A DNA stretch of 47,154 nucleotides from an uncultured Olsenella sp. (GTDB lineage: Bacteria > Actinomycetota > Coriobacteriia > Coriobacteriales > Atopobiaceae), in NCBI GenBank assembly GCA_949287905.1, contig CASEHX010000006.1, positions 1 through 47,154 of the forward strand, read 5' to 3'. Positions 1-7,970 of the stretch are shown in pieces (the stretch's first letter is position 1; each line of letters starts with the position of its first letter). Both the position numbers and the translations under genes were made by a program. The notes under the pieces were generated by a model. It ran no database searches. It saw nothing but the letters and a program-made list of their open reading frames with translations, and was not told the origin of the DNA.

Positions 1-59
1 ACGTCGACGACAAGGGCAACAAGGTCCGCGTGTGCAAGAAGTGCGGCGCCAAGTTCTAA
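1..59 (+). CDS. C-terminal end of a small CxxC protein (ribosomal protein L28-like?)
   Basis: Only the last 18 codons are present (frame starting at base 3, TAA at 57-59). They end in VRVCKKCGAKF, with a CxxC pair and a basic character. Zinc-ribbon ribosomal proteins such as L28 end in a similar Lys-rich CxxC stretch, but the terminal residues do not match L28 well enough to name it. It could equally be another small zinc-ribbon protein. The gene is followed closely by a long hairpin. Confidence 0.35.
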   Translation, partial: VDDKGNKVRVCKKCGAKF

Positions 60-83
60 GAGCCTGACCTGAGTTCCATCCGG

Positions 84-149
84 GAGGCCCCCGGTTCATC
101 TTCGAGAAGTGCGCTTCGCGAAACTTCTCTACGATGAACCGAGGGCCTC
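84..149 (+). terminator. Long stem-loop downstream of the first gene
   Basis: Bases 84-110 and 123-149 form an inverted repeat of about 27 bp with only a few mismatches, around a loop of about 12 bases. The following bases are TCTCTC rather than a clean T tract. A terminator or mRNA-stabilising hairpin for the upstream gene is the simplest reading. Confidence 0.55.
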
Positions 150-201
150 TCTCTCCGTTGGGGCGCTCGGTCAGGCTCGTTCTTGTCGCCGCCCTTCTGT
201 G

Positions 202-520
202 GCGCTATGAATGGGGGCTCGTCTCAGGCTGGTGCGGCATCCGCTTGACGAAAGGGGGCTCGTCTCAGGGTGACGGGCTTCTCGCTTGACGAAAGAGGGC
301 TCGTCTCAGGATGACGGGCTTCTCGCTTGACGAAAAGGGGCTTGTCTCAGTCCAAAACGGCGCGTGGGCTGAGACGAGCCCCTATTCGTCAAGCCAAACG
401 GCCGGGTCCCCTGAGACGAGGCCCGAACCGCCAAGCGGGGCGGCGCCCCGCCCTGAGACGAGGCCCGAACCGTCAAGCGGGGTGCCGCCCCGCGATGAGA
501 CGAGCCATGTTTCGTGCGGC
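202..520. repeat. Inverted-polarity array of eight 26-bp units, 41/42-bp period
   Basis: Units lie at 202-227, 243-268, 284-309 and 325-350 on the minus strand (period exactly 41). Then come 369-394, 411-436, 453-478 and 495-520 on the plus strand (period exactly 42). The plus-orientation consensus starts CTGAGACGAGCCCC and ends TTCGTCAAGC. The first and last units are the most degenerate. Spacers are 15 bp in the left half and 16 bp in the right half. The right spacers are GC-rich and self-complementary. The period is not a multiple of three, so this is not a protein repeat. The minus-to-plus switch after four units is the same as in the array at 28202-28734. Confidence 0.9.
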
Positions 521-604
521 TGCCCAAGCCTTCCATCGAACTTCCTTGCCATCTTTCAAGGATGGGAAGCTGAGTAGGTAGACCCAAAGACAACTGGGGC
601 GTTG

Positions 605-830
605 AGCCCGAGGGGAGGAAGCCATGGGGCGCAGCAGGCCGAGAAGATCGTGGCGGACGTGTCCGGCGAGCTCTCACGCGACCCGCGGCGCCGCGACCTG
701 CGGGGCGAGCTCTGCGTGACCGTTGACCCCACGGACGCGCGCGACTTCGACGACGTCGTGGGCGCCCGATGCCTGTCGGGCGGCGGCCACAAGGCGAGCG
801 TCCACATCGCGGACGACAACCATCGAGGTC
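605..830 (+). pseudogene. Relic of ribonuclease R (RNB catalytic domain fragment)
   Basis: The frame through this stretch reads RRDLRGELCVTVDPTDARDF, then DDVV, and later VHIADDNH. This matches the start of the RNase II/R catalytic domain, where family members carry a D-x5-D-FDDA metal-binding motif followed about 25 residues on by V-x-IADV-x-HY. Only about 65 residues of a protein usually near 700 remain. The similarity stops after the HIAD motif, and there is no plausible full-length frame on either side. The fragment sits between the repeat array and the terminator of the liv operon, so it is a decayed remnant and not a working gene. Confidence 0.7.
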
Positions 831-854
831 CGCTAGCCGCACCGTCTCTGCTCA

Positions 855-900
855 CAAGAAAACGGCGGCGGACCCGGGAGGAGTTGGTCCGCCGCCGCCT
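855..900 (-). terminator. Intrinsic terminator of the liv operon
   Basis: Read on the minus strand, GGCGGCGGACC pairs with GGTCCGCCGCC around a short loop and is followed by TTTTC. It lies 21 bases after the livF stop codon. Confidence 0.85.
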
Positions 901-920
901 GACGCCACGATCGACGGAGA

Positions 921-1628
921 TCATCCGCCGAGGTAGGCCTTCCTAACGTCGTCATCAACAAGGAGCTCGGCACCCGTGCCGGTCTTCTTGATGGTGCCGA
1001 TCTCGAGGACGTAGGCGCGGTCCGCGATGGAGAGCGCCATGTTGGCGTTCTGCTCGACGAGAAGGATCGTGGTACCGGCCTCGTTGAGCTGCTTGACAAT
1101 CTCGAAGATCTCCTGGACGAGAATGGGTGCAAGTCCCATGGAGGGCTCGTCGAGCATGAGCAGGCGCGGGCGGCTCATGAGCGCGCGACCCATCGCGAGC
1201 ATCTGCTGCTCGCCGCCTGAGAGGGTGCCCGCAACCTGCGTGCGACGCTCCTTGAGGCGGGGGAAGTGCGCGTACACCTTCTCGAGCGTCTCCTTGTTCT
1301 CGGCCTCGGATCTGGTGTAGCCGCCCATCTCGAGGTTCTCTGAAACGCTCATCTGCGTGAAGACGCGCCTGCCCTCGGGGCAGAGCGCAAGCCCGCGCTG
1401 GACGACCTTGTGCGCCTGAAGTCCCACGACCGACTGCCCGTCAAACTCGACGGACCCGGACTCCGGCTTGATGAGTCCCGCCACGGTGTTGAGCGTGGTG
1501 GACTTGCCCGCGCCGTTGGCGCCGATGAGCGTCACGATCTCACCCTCGTTGATGTCGAAGGAGATGCCGCGCACGGCCTTGATCGCACCGTAGGAGACGT
1601 GCAGGTCCTTTACGGAGAGAAGAGACAT
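921..1628 (-). CDS. livF: Branched-chain amino acid ABC transporter, ATP-binding protein LivF
   Basis: One of two ATPases that power the Liv importer at the inner face of the membrane. The 235-residue length is typical of LivF. Visible motifs are Walker A GANGAGKST near residue 37, the LSGGEQQ signature, Walker B LLMLDEPSMGLAP and a late LLVEQN switch. The ATG is preceded by GAGGTGAAGTAGG, a good ribosome site. It is the last gene of a five-gene minus-strand operon, one base after livG, and is followed by a strong terminator. The amino-acid substrate is inferred from family and operon order. Confidence 0.95.
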   Translation of the reverse strand: MSLLSVKDLHVSYGAIKAVRGISFDINEGEIVTLIGANGAGKSTTLNTVAGLIKPESGSVEFDGQSVVGLQAHKVVQRGLALCPEGRRVFTQMSVSENLEMGGYTRSEAENKETLEKVYAHFPRLKERRTQVAGTLSGGEQQMLAMGRALMSRPRLLMLDEPSMGLAPILVQEIFEIVKQLNEAGTTILLVEQNANMALSIADRAYVLEIGTIKKTGTGAELLVDDDVRKAYLGG

Positions 1629-1629
1629 C

Positions 1630-2484
1630 CTACTTCACCTCCTGCTTGCCGAGGTAGGCCTCGATGACGCGCGGATCGTTCTGGATCTGCTCCGGGGTGC
1701 CCTTGGCGATGATCTTGCCGTAGTCGAGCACGCCCACGACCTCGCATACGCCCATGACGAGCGACATGTCGTGCTCGATGAGCAGGATGGCGATCTGGAA
1801 CTCGTCGCGGATCTTCTGGATGTTCTCCATCAGCTCCTCGGTCTCCGCCGGGTTCATGCCGGCGGCGGGCTCGTCAAGGAGCAGCACCTTGGGACCCGTC
1901 GCAAGGGCGCGAAGGATCTCGAGGCGGCGCTGCGCGCCGTACGGGAGGTTTCCGGCCTGCGTGTCCGCGTACCTGCGCATGTCGAAGATGTCGAGGAGCT
2001 CGAGCGCGCGATCGTGGAACTCGGCCTCCTGCTTCCAGTGGCCGGGAAGGCGCAGCATGTCGGTGATCAGATGCGTCTTCATGGTGTTGCCAAAGCCCAC
2101 GAGCACGTTCTGCTCCACCGTCATCTTGGAGAAGAGACGGATGTTCTGGAACGTGCGGGCGATGCCCATCCGGTTGACCTCGGCCACGGACTTGCCGGCC
2201 GTGTCGTACCCATCGATGAGGACCGTGCCGCGCGTGGGCTTGTAGACGTTCGTGAGCAGGTTGAAGATCGTGGTCTTGCCGGCACCGTTTGGACCGATCA
2301 GGCCGGAGATCTCCGTGCGACCCATGGCGATGTTGAAGTCGTCCACGGCGGTGAGTCCACCGAAGTCGATGCCCAGGTGCTCGGCCTGAAGGACCGGGAT
2401 GGAGCCAAGGTCGCGCTCAGGAATGAGGTTGGGCGTCTCCACCTGAACGAGCACGGGACGGTGCTTCTTCTTATCGCTCGACAT
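1630..2484 (-). CDS. livG: Branched-chain amino acid ABC transporter, ATP-binding protein LivG
   Basis: Second ATPase of the Liv importer, 284 residues. It has Walker A GPNGAGKTT, a signature region reading LPYGAQRRLEILRAL in place of strict LSGGQ (normal for LivG), Walker B LLLDEPAAGMNP and a terminal LLIEHD switch. About 30 extra residues precede the ATPase fold. Its start overlaps the end of livM by 14 bases and is preceded by GGAGGTGAG, which suggests coupled translation within the operon. Confidence 0.95.
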   Translation of the reverse strand: MSSDKKKHRPVLVQVETPNLIPERDLGSIPVLQAEHLGIDFGGLTAVDDFNIAMGRTEISGLIGPNGAGKTTIFNLLTNVYKPTRGTVLIDGYDTAGKSVAEVNRMGIARTFQNIRLFSKMTVEQNVLVGFGNTMKTHLITDMLRLPGHWKQEAEFHDRALELLDIFDMRRYADTQAGNLPYGAQRRLEILRALATGPKVLLLDEPAAGMNPAETEELMENIQKIRDEFQIAILLIEHDMSLVMGVCEVVGVLDYGKIIAKGTPEQIQNDPRVIEAYLGKQEVK

Positions 2485-3631
2485 CGGCGCTCACCTCCTT
2501 CCCCGCCTCATCGTCCGAGACGGGCTTCTTCTTCCAGGGGAAGTCTCGGTTCATGACGCGCTCGATGATGCGGGAGAGCGAGAAGTCGTAGGAGCCGAGA
2601 AGGCCCTGCGGGCGGAAGATCATCACGAGGATGAGCACGACCGCGTAGGCGATCATGCGGTACTCGGAGAAGGCGCGCAGCGCCTCGGGCAGGATGGTGA
2701 GGACCGTGGCGGAGAGGGCGGAGCCGAGCATGGAGCCCATGCCGCCGAGAACCACCATGACCAGAATCTCGATGGACTTCATGAAGCCAAAGTACGCCGG
2801 CTGGAGAACGCCGATGCAACCTGCGTAGAGGCCGCCCGCCACACCGGCGAAGAACGCGGAGGTGACGAAGGCGAGCGTCTTGTAGTACGTGGTGTTCACG
2901 CCCGAGGCCTCGGCCGCGATCTCGTTGTCGCGAATGGCGAGGATGGCGCGACCGTGGCGGGACTTCATCATCGTGTGGATGAGGAAGCACACCAGGGCGA
3001 CGCACCCAAAGACGAGCAGGAAGCTCGAGTATCCCGGAATTCCCGTGAGGCCCTTTGCGCCACGCGTGAGCGTGAAGCCGAGCACGCTGTCGATGTTGAG
3101 CATCACGACACGAATGATCTCGGCGAAGGCGAGCGTGATGATGGCCAGGTAGTCACCCTTGAGACGCAGCGCCGGAATGCCGATGATGACGCCGGCAACG
3201 GCCGCGCAGAGACCACCGAAGACGAGTCCCGCGATGACGATGACTATCGCGAGCGGCGCGCCCGTGGTGAAGTCGCGCATGCCAACCCCGAGCAGGTCGC
3301 CCATGCGCATGACGAAGATGGCGCACCCGTAGGCGCCGACGGACATGAAGCCCGCGTGCCCGAGCGGAAGCTGGCCGAGGTAGCCCGTCGCGATGTTGAG
3401 CGAGACGGCGAGGATGATGTAGACGCCGACCTGCTCGAGAACCGTGGACTGATAGCGCGTGATGGCGCCGCCGTCGATCATGAGCTCGCCGAGGACGAGC
3501 ACGGCGAGTACGAGAACGGCGTTGATCGCGTAGCGTGCGGCCATCGGGAGATGTCTCTTCGCCGCCGTCCCGGTACCGCGGCCACCGGCGGAGATGATGG
3601 GGCGCTTCTTGTTCATGATCTCTTCCTCCAT
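2471..3631 (-). CDS. livM: Branched-chain amino acid ABC transporter, permease LivM
   Basis: Membrane permease, 386 residues, with a hydrophilic N-terminus of about 30 residues and then eight to ten hydrophobic segments. Family landmarks include the early Y-I-I-L-A-V-S-L-N region, LGHAGFMSVGAY, the cytoplasmic loop AIRDNEIAAEASGVN and FRPQGLLG near the end. A second ATG at 3616 has an even better ribosome site (GGAGG, 8 bases), so the true start may be there. It pairs with LivH to form the transmembrane channel. Confidence 0.93.
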   Translation of the reverse strand: MEEEIMNKKRPIISAGGRGTGTAAKRHLPMAARYAINAVLVLAVLVLGELMIDGGAITRYQSTVLEQVGVYIILAVSLNIATGYLGQLPLGHAGFMSVGAYGCAIFVMRMGDLLGVGMRDFTTGAPLAIVIVIAGLVFGGLCAAVAGVIIGIPALRLKGDYLAIITLAFAEIIRVVMLNIDSVLGFTLTRGAKGLTGIPGYSSFLLVFGCVALVCFLIHTMMKSRHGRAILAIRDNEIAAEASGVNTTYYKTLAFVTSAFFAGVAGGLYAGCIGVLQPAYFGFMKSIEILVMVVLGGMGSMLGSALSATVLTILPEALRAFSEYRMIAYAVVLILVMIFRPQGLLGSYDFSLSRIIERVMNRDFPWKKKPVSDDEAGKEVSADVER

Positions 3632-3642
3632 GCTCGCACCCC

Positions 3643-4521
3643 CTAGACCTTCTCGCTCATCGTCTTGCCAAAGATACCCGTTGGCTTGACGATGAGAACG
3701 ACGATGAGCAGAAGAAAGACCACGGCGTCCTTCCAGACGGACAGACCGAACCAGGTGACGATCATCTCGGCAAAGCCGACGATGAGACCGCCCACGACGG
3801 CGCCGGGAATGGAGCCGATGCCGCCGAGAACCGCGGCGACGAAGGCCTTGGTTCCGAGCATCATGCCCATGGTCGGGGAAGCCTGGGTGTACGCCATCGC
3901 ATAGAGCACGGCGCCGATACCGGCGAGCGCGGAGCCCACGGCAAAGGTGAACGAGATCGTGGAGTTGACATTGATGCCCATGAGGCGTGCGGCACCCATG
4001 TCCTCTGAGACAGCGCGCATGGCCTTGCCGAGCTTGCTCTTCTGAACGAGCAGCGTGAGCGCGACGGTGGCGACGACGGTCACGAGGACGGTCACCACGG
4101 CCGGGAACGAGAGCGCGATGCCGCCGAGCTTGATCGTCGAAACATCGGTGAACGCGGGCACGACCTTGGGGTCGGCGCCAAAGACGAGCTGGGCGCCGTT
4201 CTCAAGGAAGTACGAGACGCCGATGGCAGTGATGAGGATCGAGAGCCTCGGCGCGTTGCGCAGCGGCGCGTAGGCCACCTTGTCGATGAGCACGCCCATG
4301 AGGGTGCATGCCGCCACGGAAAGGATGATGGCGACGATGGGATTGAGTCCGAGCTGAGCCATGACGAGCCAGGAGACGTACGCGCCGACCATGATGATGT
4401 CGCCGTGGGCAAAGTTGAGGAGCAGGATGATGCCGTACACCATCGTGTATCCAAGGGCGACGAGCGCGTAGATGCTTCCGAGCTGCAGGCCGTTGAGGAC
4501 TTGCGACAGGAAAATGTCCAA
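3643..4521 (-). CDS. livH: Branched-chain amino acid ABC transporter, permease LivH
   Basis: Second permease of the importer, 292 residues, almost entirely hydrophobic. It carries the LivH landmarks LNGLQLGSIYALVALGYTMV, NFAHGDIIMVGAY and GGIGSIPGAVVGG. I place the start at a TTG (4519-4521) because AGAGGAAG lies 7 bases upstream of it. An ATG 18 bases earlier (4539) would put the ribosome site inside the coding region. Eleven bases separate it from livM. Confidence 0.93.
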   Translation of the reverse strand: MDIFLSQVLNGLQLGSIYALVALGYTMVYGIILLLNFAHGDIIMVGAYVSWLVMAQLGLNPIVAIILSVAACTLMGVLIDKVAYAPLRNAPRLSILITAIGVSYFLENGAQLVFGADPKVVPAFTDVSTIKLGGIALSFPAVVTVLVTVVATVALTLLVQKSKLGKAMRAVSEDMGAARLMGINVNSTISFTFAVGSALAGIGAVLYAMAYTQASPTMGMMLGTKAFVAAVLGGIGSIPGAVVGGLIVGFAEMIVTWFGLSVWKDAVVFLLLIVVLIVKPTGIFGKTMSEKV

Positions 4522-4591
4522 GCTGACACTTCCTCTCATAACTACTCGGGCGAGCGGGACGAGAAGACCCTCCCCTCGCCGACCTACCGTG

Positions 4592-4622
4592 AAAGGGGCA
4601 TCGGGCTCGCGCCCGATGCCCC
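4592..4622 (-). terminator. Perfect intercistronic stem-loop between livJ and livH
   Basis: GGGGCATCGGGC and its exact complement flank a 4-base loop, giving a 12-bp stem followed by TTTC on the minus strand. In binding-protein operons such a stem often stops part of transcription or protects the 3' end. The binding protein is then made in excess over the membrane components. Confidence 0.7.
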
Positions 4623-4652
4623 GGGAGGACCCATGGGTCCGGCGACTCGAGG

Positions 4653-5855
4653 TTAGGCCTCGATGGTGTCGAAGGTCACCTCGGAGCCGTCCTCGGCAAA
4701 GGTGATGATGAGGGAGGACTTGACCGGGTCGCCGTTGTCCTCGTAGGAGATGGAGCCGGTGACGCCGTCGACGGTGCTGGCAAAGATGCCGTCGATGACG
4801 GCCTGCTTGTAGTCGTCGGAGCCGGGCTCGAGACCGGCCTCCTCGGCAGCGGTGAGGCCAGCCGCGAGGACCATGGCGGCGTCATAGCCAAGAGCGCAGA
4901 AGTTGGTGGGCGTCTCGTCGTAGGCAGCCTCATAGTCCTCGATGAACTGCTTGGTGACCTCAGACTCGTTGGAGGCGGAGAAGGCGCAGCAGTAGTAGCA
5001 GTCGTGGAGGTCGGCCGCATCGGCGTAGTTCTCGGAGCCGCCGTAGATGCCGGACCAGCCGTCCACGCCGAGGAAGACCTTCTCGTAGCCCTGCTGGCGC
5101 GCCTGGGTGACGATCATGCCGTCCTCGTTGTAGTAGTTGGGCAGCAGGATGGCATCCGGGTTGGTGGCGAGGATGTTGGTGATCTGGGTGTTGAAGTCGA
5201 CGTCGCCGTCGGAGTAGGACTCCTGCGTGGTGATCGTGATGCCCAGGGACTCGGCCTCCTCGCAGAAGGCCTTGTTGACGCCCTCATTGTAGTCGTCGCC
5301 GGTCTTGTAGAGGGTGGCGACGTTCTTGTAGCCCTGCTTGGCGGCAAAGTCGGCCATGACGACGCCCTGAACCGGGTCGGTGACGCAGGCGCGGAACGTG
5401 TTGGTGCCGTAGGTGACGACGTCGGCCGCCGTGGCGGACGGGGTCACGCAGGGCATGTTGTCGGCCACGGAGGCCTGGGCCACGGCGATCGAGGGGATCG
5501 TGGTGACGTCACCGACGATGCCGGTCACGCCATCGTTCTGGACGAGGCTGTTGTAGGCGTTGACGGCCTCGGTGGCGTCGCCCTTCTCGTCGTACACGAA
5601 GGTCTCGACCTGCTTGCCGTTGATGCCGCCGTCCTCGTTGAGCTGATCGAAGTACAGCTGGGCGCCGTTCAGGCAGGCAAGGCCGTACTGGGCGTTGTCA
5701 CCGGAGTGCGGGCCCATGATGCCGACCTTGATGTTGCCGCCCTCGGAGCCGCCGTTGCTGTCGCCGCCGTTGCCGCCGCAGCCAACGAGGCCGAGGGCAG
5801 CCAGCGCCGCAGCGGACCCTCCAACGAACTGACGCCTGGAAACGTTCTCAAACAT
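4653..5855 (-). CDS. livJ: Branched-chain amino acid ABC transporter, substrate-binding lipoprotein (Tat-type signal)
   Basis: Extracytoplasmic binding protein of the Liv importer (periplasmic-binding-protein type I fold), 400 residues. The ATG at 5855 follows GGGAGGAG; the open frame continues upstream but has no reason to be used. The N-terminus MFENVSRRQFVGGSAAALAA is a twin-arginine motif (S-R-R-Q-F-V). It is followed by a short hydrophobic core and the lipobox LVGC with Cys26, so export of a folded lipoprotein through Tat is likely. A Gly/Ser/Asn linker follows. The mature part begins IKVGIMGPHSGDNAQYG and includes a DDYNEG hinge segment. It is first in the operon. Confidence 0.92.
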   Translation of the reverse strand: MFENVSRRQFVGGSAAALAALGLVGCGGNGGDSNGGSEGGNIKVGIMGPHSGDNAQYGLACLNGAQLYFDQLNEDGGINGKQVETFVYDEKGDATEAVNAYNSLVQNDGVTGIVGDVTTIPSIAVAQASVADNMPCVTPSATAADVVTYGTNTFRACVTDPVQGVVMADFAAKQGYKNVATLYKTGDDYNEGVNKAFCEEAESLGITITTQESYSDGDVDFNTQITNILATNPDAILLPNYYNEDGMIVTQARQQGYEKVFLGVDGWSGIYGGSENYADAADLHDCYYCCAFSASNESEVTKQFIEDYEAAYDETPTNFCALGYDAAMVLAAGLTAAEEAGLEPGSDDYKQAVIDGIFASTVDGVTGSISYEDNGDPVKSSLIITFAEDGSEVTFDTIEA

Positions 5856-5873
5856 GTCTTTCTCCTCCCGTCG

Positions 5874-5893
5874 CTTCCCCGTACCTGGGGAAG
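5874..5893 (-). promoter_or_regulatory. Leader hairpin just upstream of livJ
   Basis: CTTCCCC and GGGGAAG flank a 6-base loop, 18 bases before the livJ start codon and adjacent to its ribosome site. It could tune translation or stabilise the message. No convincing -35/-10 pair was found upstream. Confidence 0.4.
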
Positions 5894-5987
5894 AATTTGT
5901 GACTAGGCTAGCCCGGGAGAGACGGCACGTCACGCATGTGTAGAAATTGTTAAGCCATCTGTAACGGTTTGGACGCAATGCGAAACC

Positions 5988-6452
5988 CTATCTGCAAATC
6001 AGACGGGACCACAGCCACCCGAGAAACGCCCCGAGGCACACGCCGAGAAGATCGATGCAGACATCGGAGACGGCGCCTGAGCGCCCGGGGACAAAGAGCT
6101 GCAGGCACTCGTCGAGCGCGGGGACCAGGGCGACGAGAAGCCCCGCGGGAAGGATGGGCCTCCCCCGCTCCGCGAGACGGGCGCACAGCATGCCCCTCGC
6201 AAGAAACCCGAGGACCGCATACTCCATGACGTGAGCGCCCTTTCGCACGACCATGGTCATGACCTCGGGGTCGCTGATTCCGAGCGCGCAGAAGAGCGAG
6301 TCGAAGACAGAAACGACGGCGTCGCTCTCGAGCGTGGACTGCGGCCCCTGGATGAGGGAGTGCCCCCAGATGAAGGCGACCCACAAGAAGAACGCGACGG
6401 TCCAGAGGAGAAGGCTGGACCGTCGCGCCGAGTCGGGATCTGCGTGCCTCAT
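5988..6452 (-). CDS. VanZ-like membrane protein
   Basis: A 154-residue membrane protein with four to five hydrophobic segments. VanZ-family signatures are present: a polar HS pair after the first helix (WGHSLIQ), a lysine and histidine in KGAHVMEYAVLG, and DECLQLFVPGRSGAVSDVCI with Asp-Glu before helix three. VanZ raises teicoplanin tolerance in enterococci, but most family members have no known function. The ATG (6450-6452) overlaps the stop of the upstream gene, and a GTG directly before it is also possible. Translation is therefore coupled to the unknown protein upstream. Confidence 0.75.
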   Translation of the reverse strand: MRHADPDSARRSSLLLWTVAFFLWVAFIWGHSLIQGPQSTLESDAVVSVFDSLFCALGISDPEVMTMVVRKGAHVMEYAVLGFLARGMLCARLAERGRPILPAGLLVALVPALDECLQLFVPGRSGAVSDVCIDLLGVCLGAFLGWLWSRLICR

Positions 6453-7573
6453 CACGCCTCGGCAGCCATGGGAAGCGAGAAGTGCTTGCCGACGTACGTG
6501 GTGGACGTGGAGTCAGAATCGTCATGCCTGGCGTGCGGAGAGCCGCCCTCGAGAACGCGCAGGAACCTCCTCGAAGTCCTGCGGACGGCCTTGGAGGTGT
6601 TCCTGGAGAACTCGTCCTCGATGAGGAAGTCGACGTAAGAGTTGGTGTCGACGACCTCGGGGTGTCCGCCCGGAGCCTTGAAGTGGATGAACGCCGTCTG
6701 GGGCTCGAGGTTGTCGGGCTCGTCGAGCGAGTCGGCTCCGCCGGCGCTGTCGATGAAGCCGATCGGGTCCTGCGGGGGCGCGACGGCGGCGATCTTCTCG
6801 TCGAGGGACCTCAGCGCACGCTCCCAGGCATCGGAGTTGTCGAGGTCCTCGACGGTCCTCATCTCGGGATAGGCGCCCTCGTCAACGTAGGCGACGCGAG
6901 AGGCGATCGCCCCGACGTTGCGACCGGAGGTGACGAGGCGCTCGCGATCGCTCTGCGTGAAGTCAGAGCGAATGGCGAGGCGGTCGCCGACCTTGGCGAA
7001 CCCGTTGCCCTCGACGATCGGCACCTCGCCGACCGCCTGACGCCACCACGTGGTTCCGACGTCGCCCACGGAGCCGTCGGCGCGCTCGATGACGGGCAGG
7101 CCCTCCATCATGTTGCGGTCGAGCCTCTCGCGCAGCGTCGCCGCAACGCCTGCGGCACGACGCGCCATGCGGTCCCTGAACGAGGCGCGACCCACATAGT
7201 TCTGGGCGATGTCCTCGTAGCCGGAGGCGGCGTGGCTCCCCTTCTCCTTGGCGGGAGCCTCCTCGGAGTCACCGGACGCCTCGTCAGACTCAACTCGATC
7301 CTCCACTGGACGGAGGTGGCGAGGGGCATACGAGGGCTTCTCGTCAGGAGGCTCGGGGTCGTCGTCCTGACGGCGGGCAGCGGAAACGGCGAGGCCAACG
7401 AGAACGGCCATGGCCGCGCCACCGGCAATGCCAACGCCGAAGGTAGTAACGGGGTTGGAGAACGTCTCCTCGAGGATGGCCGAGAGCGAGACGGCCTGAG
7501 CCGTAACGGGAAGCACAAGTGAAGCCGCGACGCCAAGACCGGCGACTGTCGCAGGATTTCTTCTTGCACTCAT
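6452..7573 (-). CDS. Unknown secreted or membrane-anchored protein
   Basis: I do not recognise a family. The 373-residue protein starts at the ATG at 7573, preceded by GAGGGGAG. Residues 1-28 look like a signal peptide ending in TAQAV. A second hydrophobic segment (about residues 40-67) follows. Next is an acidic, proline-rich low-complexity linker (DDDPEPPDEKPSYAPRHLRP). The larger C-terminal part is soluble-looking and mixed alpha/beta, with GYEDIAQNYVGRASFRDRMA, a conserved-looking GTTWWRQAVGEVPIVEGN stretch and a basic SKAVRRTSRRFLRVLEGG near the end. It has its own promoter and is coupled to the VanZ-like gene, so the two products may act together at the envelope. Confidence 0.7.
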   Translation of the reverse strand: MSARRNPATVAGLGVAASLVLPVTAQAVSLSAILEETFSNPVTTFGVGIAGGAAMAVLVGLAVSAARRQDDDPEPPDEKPSYAPRHLRPVEDRVESDEASGDSEEAPAKEKGSHAASGYEDIAQNYVGRASFRDRMARRAAGVAATLRERLDRNMMEGLPVIERADGSVGDVGTTWWRQAVGEVPIVEGNGFAKVGDRLAIRSDFTQSDRERLVTSGRNVGAIASRVAYVDEGAYPEMRTVEDLDNSDAWERALRSLDEKIAAVAPPQDPIGFIDSAGGADSLDEPDNLEPQTAFIHFKAPGGHPEVVDTNSYVDFLIEDEFSRNTSKAVRRTSRRFLRVLEGGSPHARHDDSDSTSTTYVGKHFSLPMAAEA

Positions 7574-7715
7574 GAAATTCTCGCTCCCCTCAGAACCGAA
7601 GAGAAAGCGAGCCTCTGTTGAAGAAGACACCCGATACGGGGGCGATTCGTCAACGGCGTGGGCTGCGTTTCATCTTCGTGTGCCGTGACCTTTGAGCCGA
7701 TTGCTCGGCCTTCCT

Positions 7716-7745
7716 AATATACCCGCTACTCTCGCCCTCTGACAA
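7716..7745 (-). promoter_or_regulatory. Promoter of the unknown protein / VanZ-like operon
   Basis: On the minus strand TTGTCA (7740-7745) and TATATT (7716-7721) are separated by 18 bases. The transcript would start near 7709 and have a leader of about 135 bases with one small GCCGA/TCGGC hairpin. The 120 bases between here and the rho terminator show nothing I can name. Confidence 0.55.
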
Positions 7746-7867
7746 GTCTCAGACTTTATTTCCAGTCAGCGCCCCTCAACTTCCGTTCACCCCCCACTCC
7801 CCAGGAGTGAACCGGAGAAGGGCGCGGGTCCCTCGCTCACGACCACGGCTCCTGGACAGGCACTCTG

Positions 7868-7922
7868 AGAAAAACCCGGCGCGCGGGCCTGCGACTGACG
7901 TCGCTTCCCGTGCGCCGGGCTG
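7868..7922 (-). terminator. Intrinsic terminator of rho
   Basis: Read on the minus strand, CCCGGCGCACGGG pairs with CCCGCGCGCCGGG and is followed directly by TTTTTCTC. It is about 50 bases after the rho stop. Confidence 0.85.
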
Positions 7923-7970
7923 ATCTGGTCTCTCTCGGACGGGCGCCCAAGGTCGAGAGTCGTGGGCCTC

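Noticed and set aside
202..520. CRISPR array
   Set aside because: Units switch strand in the middle, spacers are only 15-16 bp and partly similar, repeats vary internally, and there are no cas genes.
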